Below, piece after piece: positions 17,387 through 25,818 of a stretch of 64,000 nucleotides of DNA (position 1 is the first letter of the stretch; each line of letters begins with the position of its first letter). A model generated the notes under the pieces. It ran no database searches. It saw nothing but the letters and a program-made list of their open reading frames with translations, and was not told the origin of the DNA. The position numbers and the translations under genes were made by a program. Location: contig CAJOHN010000004.1 in assembly GCA_905234235.1 (NCBI GenBank), positions 1-64,000 on the forward strand. The letters run 5' to 3'. The DNA comes from an uncultured Selenomonadaceae bacterium. Lineage in GTDB: Bacteria > Bacillota > Negativicutes > Selenomonadales > Selenomonadaceae.

Positions 17387-17563
17387 TTAGGGAGTAGGGT
17401 TGTTATGGAATTTATCTTCTAAGCGTTCGATCCGTCGTTCCAATTTATCAATGGAATCAGCCATACGTTCGAGTTGCTTAGAAATTCTTAACAAGAAATA
17501 AAAAGCGACGCCGGTGGGGAATGCGGCGTCGGTGAATACTTTCAACATGAATTCTTCTGACAT
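17387..17563 (-). CDS. YvrJ-family small membrane protein
   Basis: About 58 aa from the ATG at 17563, chosen because GAGGTG lies 6 nt upstream. One hydrophobic segment (about residues 9-25, with FPTGVAFYFLL) is followed by a charged helix with heptad-like spacing (LERRIERLEDKF), as in the YvrJ family. Such proteins are often encoded with DUF1659 and DUF2922 proteins, and this prophage has those too (22371 and 22100). Function unknown; the topology resembles small holin-like proteins, but that is speculation. Last gene of the prophage. Confidence 0.75.
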   Translation of the reverse strand: MSEEFMLKVFTDAAFPTGVAFYFLLRISKQLERMADSIDKLERRIERLEDKFHNNPTP

Positions 17564-17568
17564 GATAA

Positions 17569-18237
17569 TCACCTCGATAAGTGTAGAGTTTGATTATTAA
17601 AATGAACAGCGATATTAGAGGCGCGTGAGTGGTTAGGTGGAACGAGTTGATTGAACCAGTCGATAAAATTATAACGGAAGACGGCAGCCGGAGTAGCGGG
17701 AGCGTCGTAGAAAGGGATATGAATCACAGAACCAAGAAAACGGATAGCGAGGAAGATAGGGGCGGCGGTAGTAATGAAGGCGTCCATCGCGAACTTCAAA
17801 TTAACGGGCGGTGCGGTGGTGATATAACTTTCAGGATTGAATTTTAATTCGACGGGCGGGGCGGTGGTGATATAACTTTCAGGATTGAATTTAATTTCAA
17901 TGGGTGGTGCGGTGGTGATATAACTCTCAGGATTGAATTTAATTTCAATGGGCGGTGCGGTGGTGATATAACTTTCAGGATTGAATTTTAATTCGACGGG
18001 CGGTGCGGTGGTTATGTAACTTTCAGGGATAAATTTAATTTCAATGGGCGGCGCGGTGGTGATATAACTTTCAGGATTGAATTTAATTTCAATGGGTGGT
18101 GCGGTGGTTATGTAACTTTCAGGGATAAATTTAATTTCAATGGGCGGCGCGGTGGTGATATAAGCGGTAGGGTTGACGGCGATTGTATTAGGAAGCCCGA
18201 CGCTTATGAAGGCTTGGGGTTTAAATTTAGTACTCAT
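17569..18237 (-). CDS. Tandem-repeat protein, probably tail-associated
   Basis: 222 aa. Residues 25-152 are eight consecutive 16-residue units of the form SYITTAPPIEIKFNPE, and a ninth degenerate unit follows. The C-terminal 55 residues are non-repetitive. No signal peptide or membrane segment. The overlap with the upstream structural gene by 4 nt and its position at the end of the fibre region suggest a virion or fibre-associated protein; the repeats would form a regular beta structure (inference). I recognise no family. Confidence 0.65.
   Translation of the reverse strand: MSTKFKPQAFISVGLPNTIAVNPTAYITTAPPIEIKFIPESYITTAPPIEIKFNPESYITTAPPIEIKFIPESYITTAPPVELKFNPESYITTAPPIEIKFNPESYITTAPPIEIKFNPESYITTAPPVELKFNPESYITTAPPVNLKFAMDAFITTAAPIFLAIRFLGSVIHIPFYDAPATPAAVFRYNFIDWFNQLVPPNHSRASNIAVHFNNQTLHLSR
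17782..18165 (-). repeat. Eight tandem 48-bp repeats inside a coding region
   Basis: 8 x 48 bp, in frame, encoding the 16-residue units described for the gene at 17569-18237. Units differ mainly at IPE/NPE and IEI/VEL positions and are very similar at the DNA level, so copy number could change by slippage or recombination without breaking the frame. Confidence 0.9.
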
Positions 18238-19223
18238 GACGCGGTAAAGATGAAGCTGGTATTAGCAAAGGTACTATTATCGTTTAGGTCGAAGAAAACA
18301 GTATTGGATAAAGCTTTAGTGAAAGTACAAACGCTGTCCTGATTAGTTTGGAGCGTAGCGGTGCCCATCGCGGTGGTAACGGCACTGGTACCGAAACCGA
18401 CTTTATGGCTGGCGGTTAATTGGGTTAAGGTATCGCCGACGCGGTAGGCTGGGTTACCGACAAGCATAACATTAGTGACGCGTACTTTATCGCCGCCGAC
18501 TTTATCCCTAAGCGTAGGTGAATAATTCACGCCCATTTGTAAGGAATCGTTAGCGTTTGAAGCAATGTGGAAGCCGTCCTCTTCAGTCATATTGCCGGTG
18601 AGCTTATAAAGCGGAACGCTGAAGACTTTTTCAGTGGAATAAATTACCCTGTTATCGGTCATGATATTAGAGACGTAAACAGAGCCGCTCGCGGGGAAGG
18701 TGGCAACGCCAGCGGCGTAGGGGCCGTCAAAAAGATATTGGAAGGGTATAATTTTAGCGACAGAGACGTTATCAATATCGAAGATAAAAGCGACGGTAGA
18801 GGTGGAAGCTGAATTACTGAATTGAGTGAAATAAGCAGAAAGTGCGCAGTCGTGGAAGCCGTTGGATACATTTTCAGCGACAAGAATAGTTTTATCGGCG
18901 TCTAAGTAAATGTTACCATTAGAGAAATGAAATCCATAGTAATTGTGAGTCATATTAGTGCCTGAGCCGAGCCGGTCATCTTTGCCGATAAAAAAGGTAT
19001 CGACGGTGCTCCAATTAGCGCAGTAGACGGAGAATCTGAGGCTGGCTGTATATACTTTCCAGCCGGAGCTAACTTGAATTCTCATTGGCATAAATGGAAC
19101 GCCGACGGTGCAATTGGTGCCGGTGAAGGCGTAATCGGAATAAGGATTGAAGGTAGAATTTTTAACGGTAGTCAAGCCGGTGTGATCTGATAATAATTCG
19201 GCAATGCCGGGGTTTATGGTCAT
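18234..19223 (-). CDS. Phage structural protein, unknown, beta-rich
   Basis: 329 aa, rich in Thr, Ser, Asn and aromatic residues, without signal peptide or membrane segment; it looks like a beta-sandwich virion or fibre protein. The first third resembles lectin-like carbohydrate-binding folds in composition only (for example GFHFSNGNIYLDAD near 98). Start ATG preceded by GGAGGGATTCTC. Between the two smaller genes of the fibre region. No family recognised. Confidence 0.6.
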   Translation of the reverse strand: MTINPGIAELLSDHTGLTTVKNSTFNPYSDYAFTGTNCTVGVPFMPMRIQVSSGWKVYTASLRFSVYCANWSTVDTFFIGKDDRLGSGTNMTHNYYGFHFSNGNIYLDADKTILVAENVSNGFHDCALSAYFTQFSNSASTSTVAFIFDIDNVSVAKIIPFQYLFDGPYAAGVATFPASGSVYVSNIMTDNRVIYSTEKVFSVPLYKLTGNMTEEDGFHIASNANDSLQMGVNYSPTLRDKVGGDKVRVTNVMLVGNPAYRVGDTLTQLTASHKVGFGTSAVTTAMGTATLQTNQDSVCTFTKALSNTVFFDLNDNSTFANTSFIFTAS

Positions 19224-19235
19224 GAGAATCCCTCC

Positions 19236-19631
19236 TTAGGGTACAATCCACATTGCGCCTTCTTCGGCGGAGGGCACTGTGGTTAATAAAAATTTATGGG
19301 CGGTCTCCAAATGTTTCTTAATCTCATTCATATCGTCGGCAGTAACGACGGTGCCGACTGCTTTATAATCGACGCTGACAGTGCGCCCGTTATTGGCCGT
19401 GTTAAAAAGGACAAGGCAGTTAGCGTCGCGGTAAAAAGTATCCTCTGAGTAGTAGCAGAAGAATTTATCGGCGGGGATGTTAATGAATGAGTTGATTTGC
19501 GCGAAGCCGGCGATTTTAATTGAATCGACGAGCGGGATATGGTCTAGGATGATTCTGCCGTTATCAATTTCGTGGACTTCGCCGGTTATATCAACGGGGG
19601 CTGATATTTTGTAGGGATAATAATTTTTCAT
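19236..19631 (-). CDS. Phage structural protein, unknown
   Basis: 131 aa from the ATG at 19631, chosen for GGAG 8 nt upstream; a longer frame begins at 19652. The protein has alternating short beta segments (DITGEVHEIDNGRIILDH) and resembles small tail or baseplate-decoration proteins in style only. It overlaps the upstream coiled-coil gene by about 40 nt. No family recognised. Confidence 0.55.
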   Translation of the reverse strand: MKNYYPYKISAPVDITGEVHEIDNGRIILDHIPLVDSIKIAGFAQINSFINIPADKFFCYYSEDTFYRDANCLVLFNTANNGRTVSVDYKAVGTVVTADDMNEIKKHLETAHKFLLTTVPSAEEGAMWIVP

Positions 19632-19776
19632 TGCGCGACTCCATATTCTCAATCTTATTCAGCAGATAAATGAATAAATCGCTCGCGGCTTGATTAATTT
19701 CTTCCTGCGCGGGCGATTTTCTTTTTTCAAGTTCATCAATCTGCGCGGCGGTTATTTTTTTCTTGATAATCATCAT
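19591..19776 (-). CDS. Small coiled-coil protein in the fibre region
   Basis: About 61 aa, charged, with an AAQIDELEKRKS helix and LFIYLLNKIENMES near the C-terminus. The ATG at 19776 overlaps the TGA of the upstream gene as ATGA and lies 6 nt after GGAG. Unrecognised; possibly a fibre-assembly or chaperone-type protein by position. Confidence 0.5.
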   Translation of the reverse strand: MMIIKKKITAAQIDELEKRKSPAQEEINQAASDLFIYLLNKIENMESRNEKLLSLQNISPR

Positions 19777-21299
19777 AACACACTCCATCCTGCGGCGTAA
19801 CCGTAAATAGAAATGGGCTCGCCGAGCCAGCTATACTTACAACTAAGCGCGGTGCCCTTTTTCGCGGTAACGACCAAAATATTACTCTCGTCGTCGTAAG
19901 AAAAATCGACGGGGTTAGTAGCGTTGGGGAATTTAATTGTCGAGGGTTTCGGCATATGTTTAAGCGTGAAAAGTTGTTTCTTACCGGTGGCAGTACCGAG
20001 ACTTTCAGCCGAGACGGAGCCGGTTTTTCTTTTTAATGAAATGCGAACGTTGGCGACCTTTTTGCCGGCGTCATCGGTACGGAAAATAAAACGTGTCATG
20101 TAAGAATTTAAATCGTCGTTGTAAGGCTGTGTGTATTGCGCGGTCATCTTCTTCCAAACTTCCATGTCGTGATTATATTCGTAGCTGGCATAAATCGGCG
20201 TGTTCTTTTTAACGTTAATCGTAACCGTAGATATTTCGGTGTTAAATCCTATGTAATCAGTAAGAGGGGCGTCGCCGGCGAAAAGTTCTAAGGTCGCAGG
20301 GTCAATGCCCGTATCCTTCACGCCGTCCACACCTAAAATTAAATCTTGCCGCGCGCCCGTTGCATTCCCTAAGAATATTAAATCTCTCCGCGCAGGTTCA
20401 TTCATAAAATTGCAGTAAGCGGTAATGGTTGAATCGAAAAGTTCAGAGTGCCTCACAATCACATAACAGGTTTGCAAATCATTCTCGTAGTTCTGGACGA
20501 CGGAGAAAATTTCAGCGGTATTACTTGCGACGAACGTTTTGCCGCTGGTATGGTTAACGACGATTTGAGTGACTTGCGCGGCGTCGGAGCCGTCAGTCTT
20601 AGTAACTTTGTAAGTGATTTTGAATTGGACGGCGACGGCAGATTTATTAGCGGCGGCAGTCAAACTCATATAATCAGACCAAGATTCATCATCAGCCTGC
20701 AGGCGCACTTTAATCGTAACGGAGGCGTCGCCCTGAATTTCTGATTCGTAAGTAATGGATTCGATTTTAGGGACGTTATCCTCAGATAAAATATAAATGG
20801 GGCTCTCGACGGTATCAGTCAACGTTTCGGCTTCGGCTTGGGTTTTTAATTGGAATTTTAAAGTGGGGAAGTCATCGGCGTCTGAAGGGGCTTGCAATGC
20901 GATGACGGGGAAGATTTTTTTCCCGACGAAACTGCGGACGACTGAATAGCCGTTGAGAGTGGTGGGTTTATTGCCGTATTTCAAAACATTATCGGCGGTG
21001 ACGTCGTAAGGGAATTCGGTAAGGGCGTTGTTTTTGAAGTAATAAAAGGCGTCATCAATCTTAAAGACGAGGCGGCGTTTAGAGCCGGTAGGAGCGTCGC
21101 CAGTAATTTGGAATTGGACGGTTGATTTATTAGAACAGTCGAGGGCTTTTTTACTAATGAGGAGAGCGGTTTTAATAAAAGGCGCGACGACGGGTTCATC
21201 CTCGACGGGGTTAGTATTAGTGCCGTCGTCGTCGTAAACGGGAATTGTCGTATCGAAAGCGTTGCCGAAAGTATCGGACGCATAGCGGATTGTATTCAT
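19773..21299 (-). CDS. Large phage fibre/tail protein with repeated beta domains
   Basis: 508 aa, beta-rich, no signal peptide. The composition and spacing of segments (FQITGDAPTGSKRRLVF near 45, VTIKVRLQADDESWS near 195, ISLKRKTGSVS near 425) suggest several Ig-like or carbohydrate-binding-like domains. Its place in the fibre region behind the DUF2922-like gene supports a tail fibre or distal tail component. Not assigned to a family. Confidence 0.6.
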   Translation of the reverse strand: MNTIRYASDTFGNAFDTTIPVYDDDGTNTNPVEDEPVVAPFIKTALLISKKALDCSNKSTVQFQITGDAPTGSKRRLVFKIDDAFYYFKNNALTEFPYDVTADNVLKYGNKPTTLNGYSVVRSFVGKKIFPVIALQAPSDADDFPTLKFQLKTQAEAETLTDTVESPIYILSEDNVPKIESITYESEIQGDASVTIKVRLQADDESWSDYMSLTAAANKSAVAVQFKITYKVTKTDGSDAAQVTQIVVNHTSGKTFVASNTAEIFSVVQNYENDLQTCYVIVRHSELFDSTITAYCNFMNEPARRDLIFLGNATGARQDLILGVDGVKDTGIDPATLELFAGDAPLTDYIGFNTEISTVTINVKKNTPIYASYEYNHDMEVWKKMTAQYTQPYNDDLNSYMTRFIFRTDDAGKKVANVRISLKRKTGSVSAESLGTATGKKQLFTLKHMPKPSTIKFPNATNPVDFSYDDESNILVVTAKKGTALSCKYSWLGEPISIYGYAAGWSVL

Positions 21300-21350
21300 G
21301 ATTAATCCTTTCTAAGTCAAAAGATAGAGAGCCGGGCAAGTATAAAGTAA

Positions 21351-21596
21351 TCAGGTACCTAAATCAAAATAAGTAGTGGTAGCGTGGACGACCTTAGCGG
21401 AGCTGATTTTAGAGAAAGCCGCGCCCGCCTTATCGCCGAGGACGACGCTATTATTCTTAATGTAATTGCCGAAGGACTTAACCTGCGCGCCGGTAATCGT
21501 CGCCTTAGGGTTATCGACTGTGAGCGTGCGGTTATCGCCGTCGACGAAGTCCATTACGAAATTCAACGTGTCCTTATTCTTAACAATATCTGACAT
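21351..21596 (-). CDS. DUF2922-like small protein (second copy)
   Basis: 81 aa. The pattern LNFVMDFVDGDNRTLTVDNP near residue 10, TITGAQVKSFGNYI near 33 and a C-terminal SSAKVVHATTTYFDL matches the DUF2922 layout (strand, turn, helix, strand). It resembles the gene at 22100-22378 in layout rather than close sequence. GGAGGTGTGAAG precedes the start. Function unknown. Confidence 0.6.
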   Translation of the reverse strand: MSDIVKNKDTLNFVMDFVDGDNRTLTVDNPKATITGAQVKSFGNYIKNNSVVLGDKAGAAFSKISSAKVVHATTTYFDLGT

Positions 21597-21609
21597 TCTT
21601 CACACCTCC

Positions 21610-22098
21610 TTAAGCCGTAAGCGTGAAAGTAACTTCGACGGGTTTATAATTAGCAGTACCGGTGGCGATAACTTTAACGGTCCCCGTGCCCCCGACGCTT
21701 GCGCCTACTAAGGTGCGATTGGAGGAACCGCCGATAATGCAGACGGGAATGTATTCGGAAAAGTTGCCGTAGCCGTCGGTGTAAGCGCGAAGGTCGCCGT
21801 CGCCGTCGTAAGTAATGCGAATGCCGGTTTCCAAAACGCTTTTATTACCTGAAGAGCTTGCTAAAGTCAAAGTAGGTGTGGGGCGGTTGTCGGGCGTGGA
21901 ACCGGTTGCTTCGGTATCGACGTTCGCCTTATCGACGCGGTTAGTTGAGACGTAAGTATTGGTGGTGAAGCCGTTAAGCATTTGCGCGAAGGTCTTAGCA
22001 GTATCGGAATTGACGTCGGGATTGAGGTTGGTAATGGTTTTGGCGATTGATTTGCCGAAAGAATCCGTCGCGTTGAGGATTAAATTACTGGTAGCCAT
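21610..22098 (-). CDS. DUF1659-like plus beta domain protein
   Basis: 162 aa from the ATG at 22098, chosen for GAGGAGGCGGAG directly upstream. The first ~60 residues (LILNATDSFGKSIAKTI, then DTAKTFAQMLNGFTTNTY) resemble the DUF1659 pattern; the rest is a Gly/Thr-rich beta domain ending VEVTFTLTA. It forms a second DUF1659-like/DUF2922-like pair with the next gene. The assignment of the N-terminal domain is tentative. Confidence 0.55.
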   Translation of the reverse strand: MATSNLILNATDSFGKSIAKTITNLNPDVNSDTAKTFAQMLNGFTTNTYVSTNRVDKANVDTEATGSTPDNRPTPTLTLASSSGNKSVLETGIRITYDGDGDLRAYTDGYGNFSEYIPVCIIGGSSNRTLVGASVGGTGTVKVIATGTANYKPVEVTFTLTA

Positions 22099-22099
22099 T

Positions 22100-22378
22100 T
22101 TACTCCGCCTCCTCAATGTCAATGTATTCAACTTCGGTTACTTCGCGTTGGGCGGCGGTAATTCCGGTGAAGTAGCCGACGCCGTTAGTAGGATCAAAAT
22201 CATCGGCGACGAAGAAGGCACTAAGTCCGCCAGCGGTGCCGCCCGTTAAGGAAGAATTCAAGCCGAGAATGGCGTTTTTGATATTAGCGGAAGTGATAGA
22301 ATCGTCGACGGACAATTTATAATCGCGAGTGAAGTCGGTATTGGAATAGCCGAAGGTTAATTTGACGGCGTTAGACAT
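22100..22378 (-). CDS. DUF2922 family protein
   Basis: 92 aa from the ATG at 22378, with AGGAGG upstream. It fits DUF2922: VKLTFGYSNTDFTRDYKLSVDD, a helix SANIKNAILGL, and a C-terminal AAQREVTEVEYIDI. DUF2922 proteins are short, of unknown function, and usually follow a DUF1659 gene, as here (the DUF1659 stop lies inside this gene's start region). Confidence 0.7.
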   Translation of the reverse strand: MSNAVKLTFGYSNTDFTRDYKLSVDDSITSANIKNAILGLNSSLTGGTAGGLSAFFVADDFDPTNGVGYFTGITAAQREVTEVEYIDIEEAE

Positions 22379-22592
22379 TATCAACCACCTCCTGGACTTG
22401 AGTACGAATCATATTGGTATCGGCGGAGATAGTTTTGCCGATGATAGCGAGGACTTTATTAATCTGAGTAGCGGCGTCTGTAGGCGTGAGTGTGTTATCA
22501 GCGGTGCAGCCCGCGAACGCTACATTTTCAGTTGTGCCCGTGACGCGTGCTTTTATCGTCGTAATGGGCTTGTTATTGAAAGCGAGTGCCAT
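22371..22592 (-). CDS. DUF1659 family protein
   Basis: 73 aa with the DUF1659 pattern: a strand-rich N-terminus (PITTIKARVTGT), then PTDAATQINKVLAIIGKTIS and a closing VQEVV. Together with the DUF2922 gene and the YvrJ gene at the prophage end this reproduces a trio otherwise known from Firmicute chromosomes. GGAG precedes the start. Confidence 0.7.
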   Translation of the reverse strand: MALAFNNKPITTIKARVTGTTENVAFAGCTADNTLTPTDAATQINKVLAIIGKTISADTNMIRTQVQEVVDNV

Positions 22593-22630
22593 AATTATTC
22601 TCCTTTCAGCCCGACTCCCTATCTTTTGAC

Positions 22631-24589
22631 TTAGGAAAGGTTGATATAGTAAACGAAAGCGAAGCCGGAAGAGCCGCCGCCGCCTCCGTAATAATTAGAA
22701 TTAGAAGGACTTTGGACGCCTGCGCCGCCCTGCTGGACGCCGCCTAAGCCCGCCGTCAATCCGGAGTTTTTAAAATTGCCGCCCGCGCCGCCGTAACCGC
22801 AACCGCCATTCTTCCCGTTATAAGCCGCAGTGAGACCTTTACCGCCCGCGCCGCCGGTCGATAACGCTTTATAATTCAAGCCGGTAATTTCTCCCGCGAC
22901 GATAAAAATATGCGCGCCTTGCGAACCGCCGCGAACATCATCCTGCCCGTTTGAACCGTTGCCGCCAGCAATATCGCCTTCGCCCGCCGTATAACCTGCG
23001 CGGGAATTATTTTCGTTACTGCCGGAATACGTCGCGCCGATTCTGGTTGATTCGTTCATTAAAAGTTTCTTAGCGAGGATAAAAACTGAGCCGTGCCCCG
23101 CGCCGATAGGCAATTTGATTTTAAGGTTCGCGTTGTCGACGTACTTAAGCCCGGTCTCGCCGTAAGACTTACCGCCGCCCTTGCCCTCAACGTTAATCTT
23201 ACCGCCGCGCAGATCGCACGCCCCATTAACAGCCACAGCAAAAAGCCCGCCGCAACCATTGTCGTATTTCGGGGTCGCCTTATTTTCGGATGTTAATTTG
23301 AAACTCTCGAATTGCGGAATGGTAATGAGTTGCTTAGAGTAGCCGGATTTTGTATGAATGGAAGGAGGCGCGTCGGCTAGTGTGACGATATTGGATTGGA
23401 CGCTAACGATAGTAGAAATAAAAAAACGCCCGCCGTAGGACGTGTTCGAATCGTTTTTCATATGCAGCATAACCATTGTGCCCTTTTCGAACTTCGCCTT
23501 GCCGGTATTATTGAGAGCCGCGCAGGTTACGCGCTTGCCGGAAATGGTATTGACTTTAGCATAGGAATTTAGTTGCGTGGTAATGTTAGTGGCCGCGCCG
23601 GCCGAAGAGTCGCCGTAACTTTTAATGTTGGTGTAAGATTGGAGACGTTCGGGCGTGCTGATGACGTCGTGGGCGTAGAGTCCTTCGTCGCACGGGATGA
23701 CGGTATTAGTAGCGATATAACAAGCGGCTTGCGAACCGATTCTGGGGCTGGCGGAGCTATCAATTTGGGTTGAGCAATATTTAGCGAAGCATTTAACGTT
23801 GAAGTTATCGATAGATTCAGCGGCGAGGAGGATAGAGGAGCCGCCGCGATTATAGACGCCGGAAGGTTTGTTAGGTGAATTAAAATCGCCCCTACACTTC
23901 GCGATACCTTGCGTTGACGGATTGCCGATGCGTGCCGAATCATTCATGGTAAAAGTTTTAGTGATAATAAAAGCGGAGCCGTCTTTTTCGTTAATGGTTA
24001 ATTTATCTGCGAGTGCGGAATTTTCAGAGCCGGCGTCTAAGTTTTTATCGCCCTGAGAATAAGCAAGTTCGGCGGAGGAAAGAGAACGATTAGGGTTGCC
24101 GGCGTTGCGAAGGTCGATTTTGCCGCCGCTTAGGGTTAATTTATTGGAACATTTAATAGCGATGATCCCGCCGTACTTTTTATCCTCATCCCAAGCGAGT
24201 GGCGCGATAGTATTTGAGACGGTTAGGTTTTTGAATTGTGCAATGGTAATGAGTTGGCAATTGTAATTGGACAAGGAATTGGCGGGGATTATCGAAGTTA
24301 AATCCTTATCGACGGTCAGCACATTCAGAGAAACTTTTTTTATTCTGGCGGTGGCGAATCTAAAGAGATATTCAGAATCAGCATTAGAAGAATTAGAGAC
24401 ATGGATCATCACTTCGTTATTAACTCCAAACGTTTCGAAGCCGCCTAAACTTGCGTTTTGAATGTCGACGGTCACGGTGGTAGAAGTGATAGCGGTGACG
24501 CGTGCATAAGAATTAATCTGCGCGGAAGGGTCGGTGATATTGCCTAAAGACCCCGCGCCATAGAATCCATAAAGATTAATAGGAAACAT
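22631..24589 (-). CDS. Glycine-rich tail adhesin with internal duplication
   Basis: 652 aa. Two halves repeat the same plan: ITDPSAQINSYARV / INTTQLNSYAKV-type starts, QLITIAQF / QLITIPQF, LSGGKIDLRN / LRGGKINVEG, and MNDSARIG / MNESTRIG. The last ~90 residues are very glycine-rich (GGAGGKGL, GCGYGGAGGN, YYGGGGGSSGF), as in polyglycine-helix receptor-binding tips of some phage fibres. This points to the receptor-binding adhesin. First-half residues about 1-320, second half about 325-652. Identification of the exact family is not possible by eye. Confidence 0.7.
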   Translation of the reverse strand: MFPINLYGFYGAGSLGNITDPSAQINSYARVTAITSTTVTVDIQNASLGGFETFGVNNEVMIHVSNSSNADSEYLFRFATARIKKVSLNVLTVDKDLTSIIPANSLSNYNCQLITIAQFKNLTVSNTIAPLAWDEDKKYGGIIAIKCSNKLTLSGGKIDLRNAGNPNRSLSSAELAYSQGDKNLDAGSENSALADKLTINEKDGSAFIITKTFTMNDSARIGNPSTQGIAKCRGDFNSPNKPSGVYNRGGSSILLAAESIDNFNVKCFAKYCSTQIDSSASPRIGSQAACYIATNTVIPCDEGLYAHDVISTPERLQSYTNIKSYGDSSAGAATNITTQLNSYAKVNTISGKRVTCAALNNTGKAKFEKGTMVMLHMKNDSNTSYGGRFFISTIVSVQSNIVTLADAPPSIHTKSGYSKQLITIPQFESFKLTSENKATPKYDNGCGGLFAVAVNGACDLRGGKINVEGKGGGKSYGETGLKYVDNANLKIKLPIGAGHGSVFILAKKLLMNESTRIGATYSGSNENNSRAGYTAGEGDIAGGNGSNGQDDVRGGSQGAHIFIVAGEITGLNYKALSTGGAGGKGLTAAYNGKNGGCGYGGAGGNFKNSGLTAGLGGVQQGGAGVQSPSNSNYYGGGGGSSGFAFVYYINLS

Positions 24590-24599
24590 GATGCCCCTC

Positions 24600-25808
24600 C
24601 TAAGCTAAAGTAAAGAAGCCGTCGGACGTGAACGAATAATCGCCGTCGAGTTCGAAATTTTTCTTGGTAGAGTTTTTGGTTGTTAAGGTAAGGATTTTTT
24701 CGGTCGCAGTAGATTCGCCTTGCCAAACGTCATCGAAGGTAAAAACTTTTTCAAGAATATCATCGTCGGCTCCTAATTGTCCGCTTAAAATATTGCCGGT
24801 GCTACGGAAAATTTTAGTACTGCTAAGGTCAAAGTTCTTAGTGAAATTATCAGTGAAGATAACTTCGACCAAATCATCATTTTTGGCGATTGATTTGCAT
24901 TGGACGAATTCGGAACGCACGCCGTCGCTGATTGTATAAAAATGCCCGACTAAAATGCCATTCCAATCATCTAAGCAAACGGAATTGATACCGCCGACTT
25001 CATGATTGACGTCGCGCATCAGAATATCAGTACAATCAGATTCGCCGATAAAATCCTCCGCGATTAAAAGGTTAGCGTCGAGCCCGAATTCTTTTTCACT
25101 GTTGAGTTGCATGAAAAGGTTGGCGATATTAATTTCTGTTTGGTCGAGGCGGTTAGAAAGTCTGCCGATAGTGCCGGCGTCGTCGCCTAAGATTAATCGG
25201 CTGATATTGTTAATGGTAATGGGGCGCAGGTTGTTATCGTTACCGCAAGCCCAAATTTCATTAGTGGAAGTGATAGCGTCCTCGAGCTTAGGAACGTTAG
25301 GATGGGGTTGCGTGGAATAAATATGTTCGTCCAATTCTTCATGCGTGACGAAAAAATTATCCGCGCCGATGACCGCGTCTATGTTTGTAGCTTGGCTGAT
25401 GACGGTTGAGATATTGAGTGAGACGTTCCAAAGTTCAGAGGTAGACGCGGGAATAAATTTTGGATAATCGCCTAAGTTTCTGTAGCTGTACAATTTCTCC
25501 GCGCCGCCTTCAATCTTGGCGAACAAGCCTATTTCGCGAATAAAAAAACCGTCGGTGAGCGTCTGATTATTAATCGCGCACTTCACTACGGCTGTCCCTT
25601 TGCCGTCTGCTTTGACGTTGACGATTGGTAAAGTCATTTTCGGGCTGATTAAATCGTTCAATTTCAAGGCGGCGGCTTCTGTTGGCTCGAACGGCTGATT
25701 ATTTTTAATCGAATCGCCGAGAGCTGCGCGGGTAAAGATTAATTTTTCGCCTGCAATGGCGCGGCTTAAAAGGTCGAAGCCGTTATTCGTGATTAAAGTT
25801 TGGAGCAT
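24600..25808 (-). CDS. Tail fibre protein with DUF3751-type N-terminus
   Basis: 402 aa. Residues 1-150 match the N-terminal attachment domain of P2-like tail fibres (ITNNGFDLLSRAIAGEKLIFTRAALGD, then DGFFIREIGLFAK and YSYRNLGDYPKFIP). The rest is likely the fibre shaft. It follows gpI, as expected. The protein joins the fibre to the baseplate. Confidence 0.8.
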   Translation of the reverse strand: MLQTLITNNGFDLLSRAIAGEKLIFTRAALGDSIKNNQPFEPTEAAALKLNDLISPKMTLPIVNVKADGKGTAVVKCAINNQTLTDGFFIREIGLFAKIEGGAEKLYSYRNLGDYPKFIPASTSELWNVSLNISTVISQATNIDAVIGADNFFVTHEELDEHIYSTQPHPNVPKLEDAITSTNEIWACGNDNNLRPITINNISRLILGDDAGTIGRLSNRLDQTEINIANLFMQLNSEKEFGLDANLLIAEDFIGESDCTDILMRDVNHEVGGINSVCLDDWNGILVGHFYTISDGVRSEFVQCKSIAKNDDLVEVIFTDNFTKNFDLSSTKIFRSTGNILSGQLGADDDILEKVFTFDDVWQGESTATEKILTLTTKNSTKKNFELDGDYSFTSDGFFTLA

Positions 25809-25818
25809 AAATAACCTC

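Noticed and set aside
17782..18165. Regular 48-bp repeat array as a CRISPR
   Set aside because: The units are contiguous without spacers and encode an unbroken protein; no cas genes.
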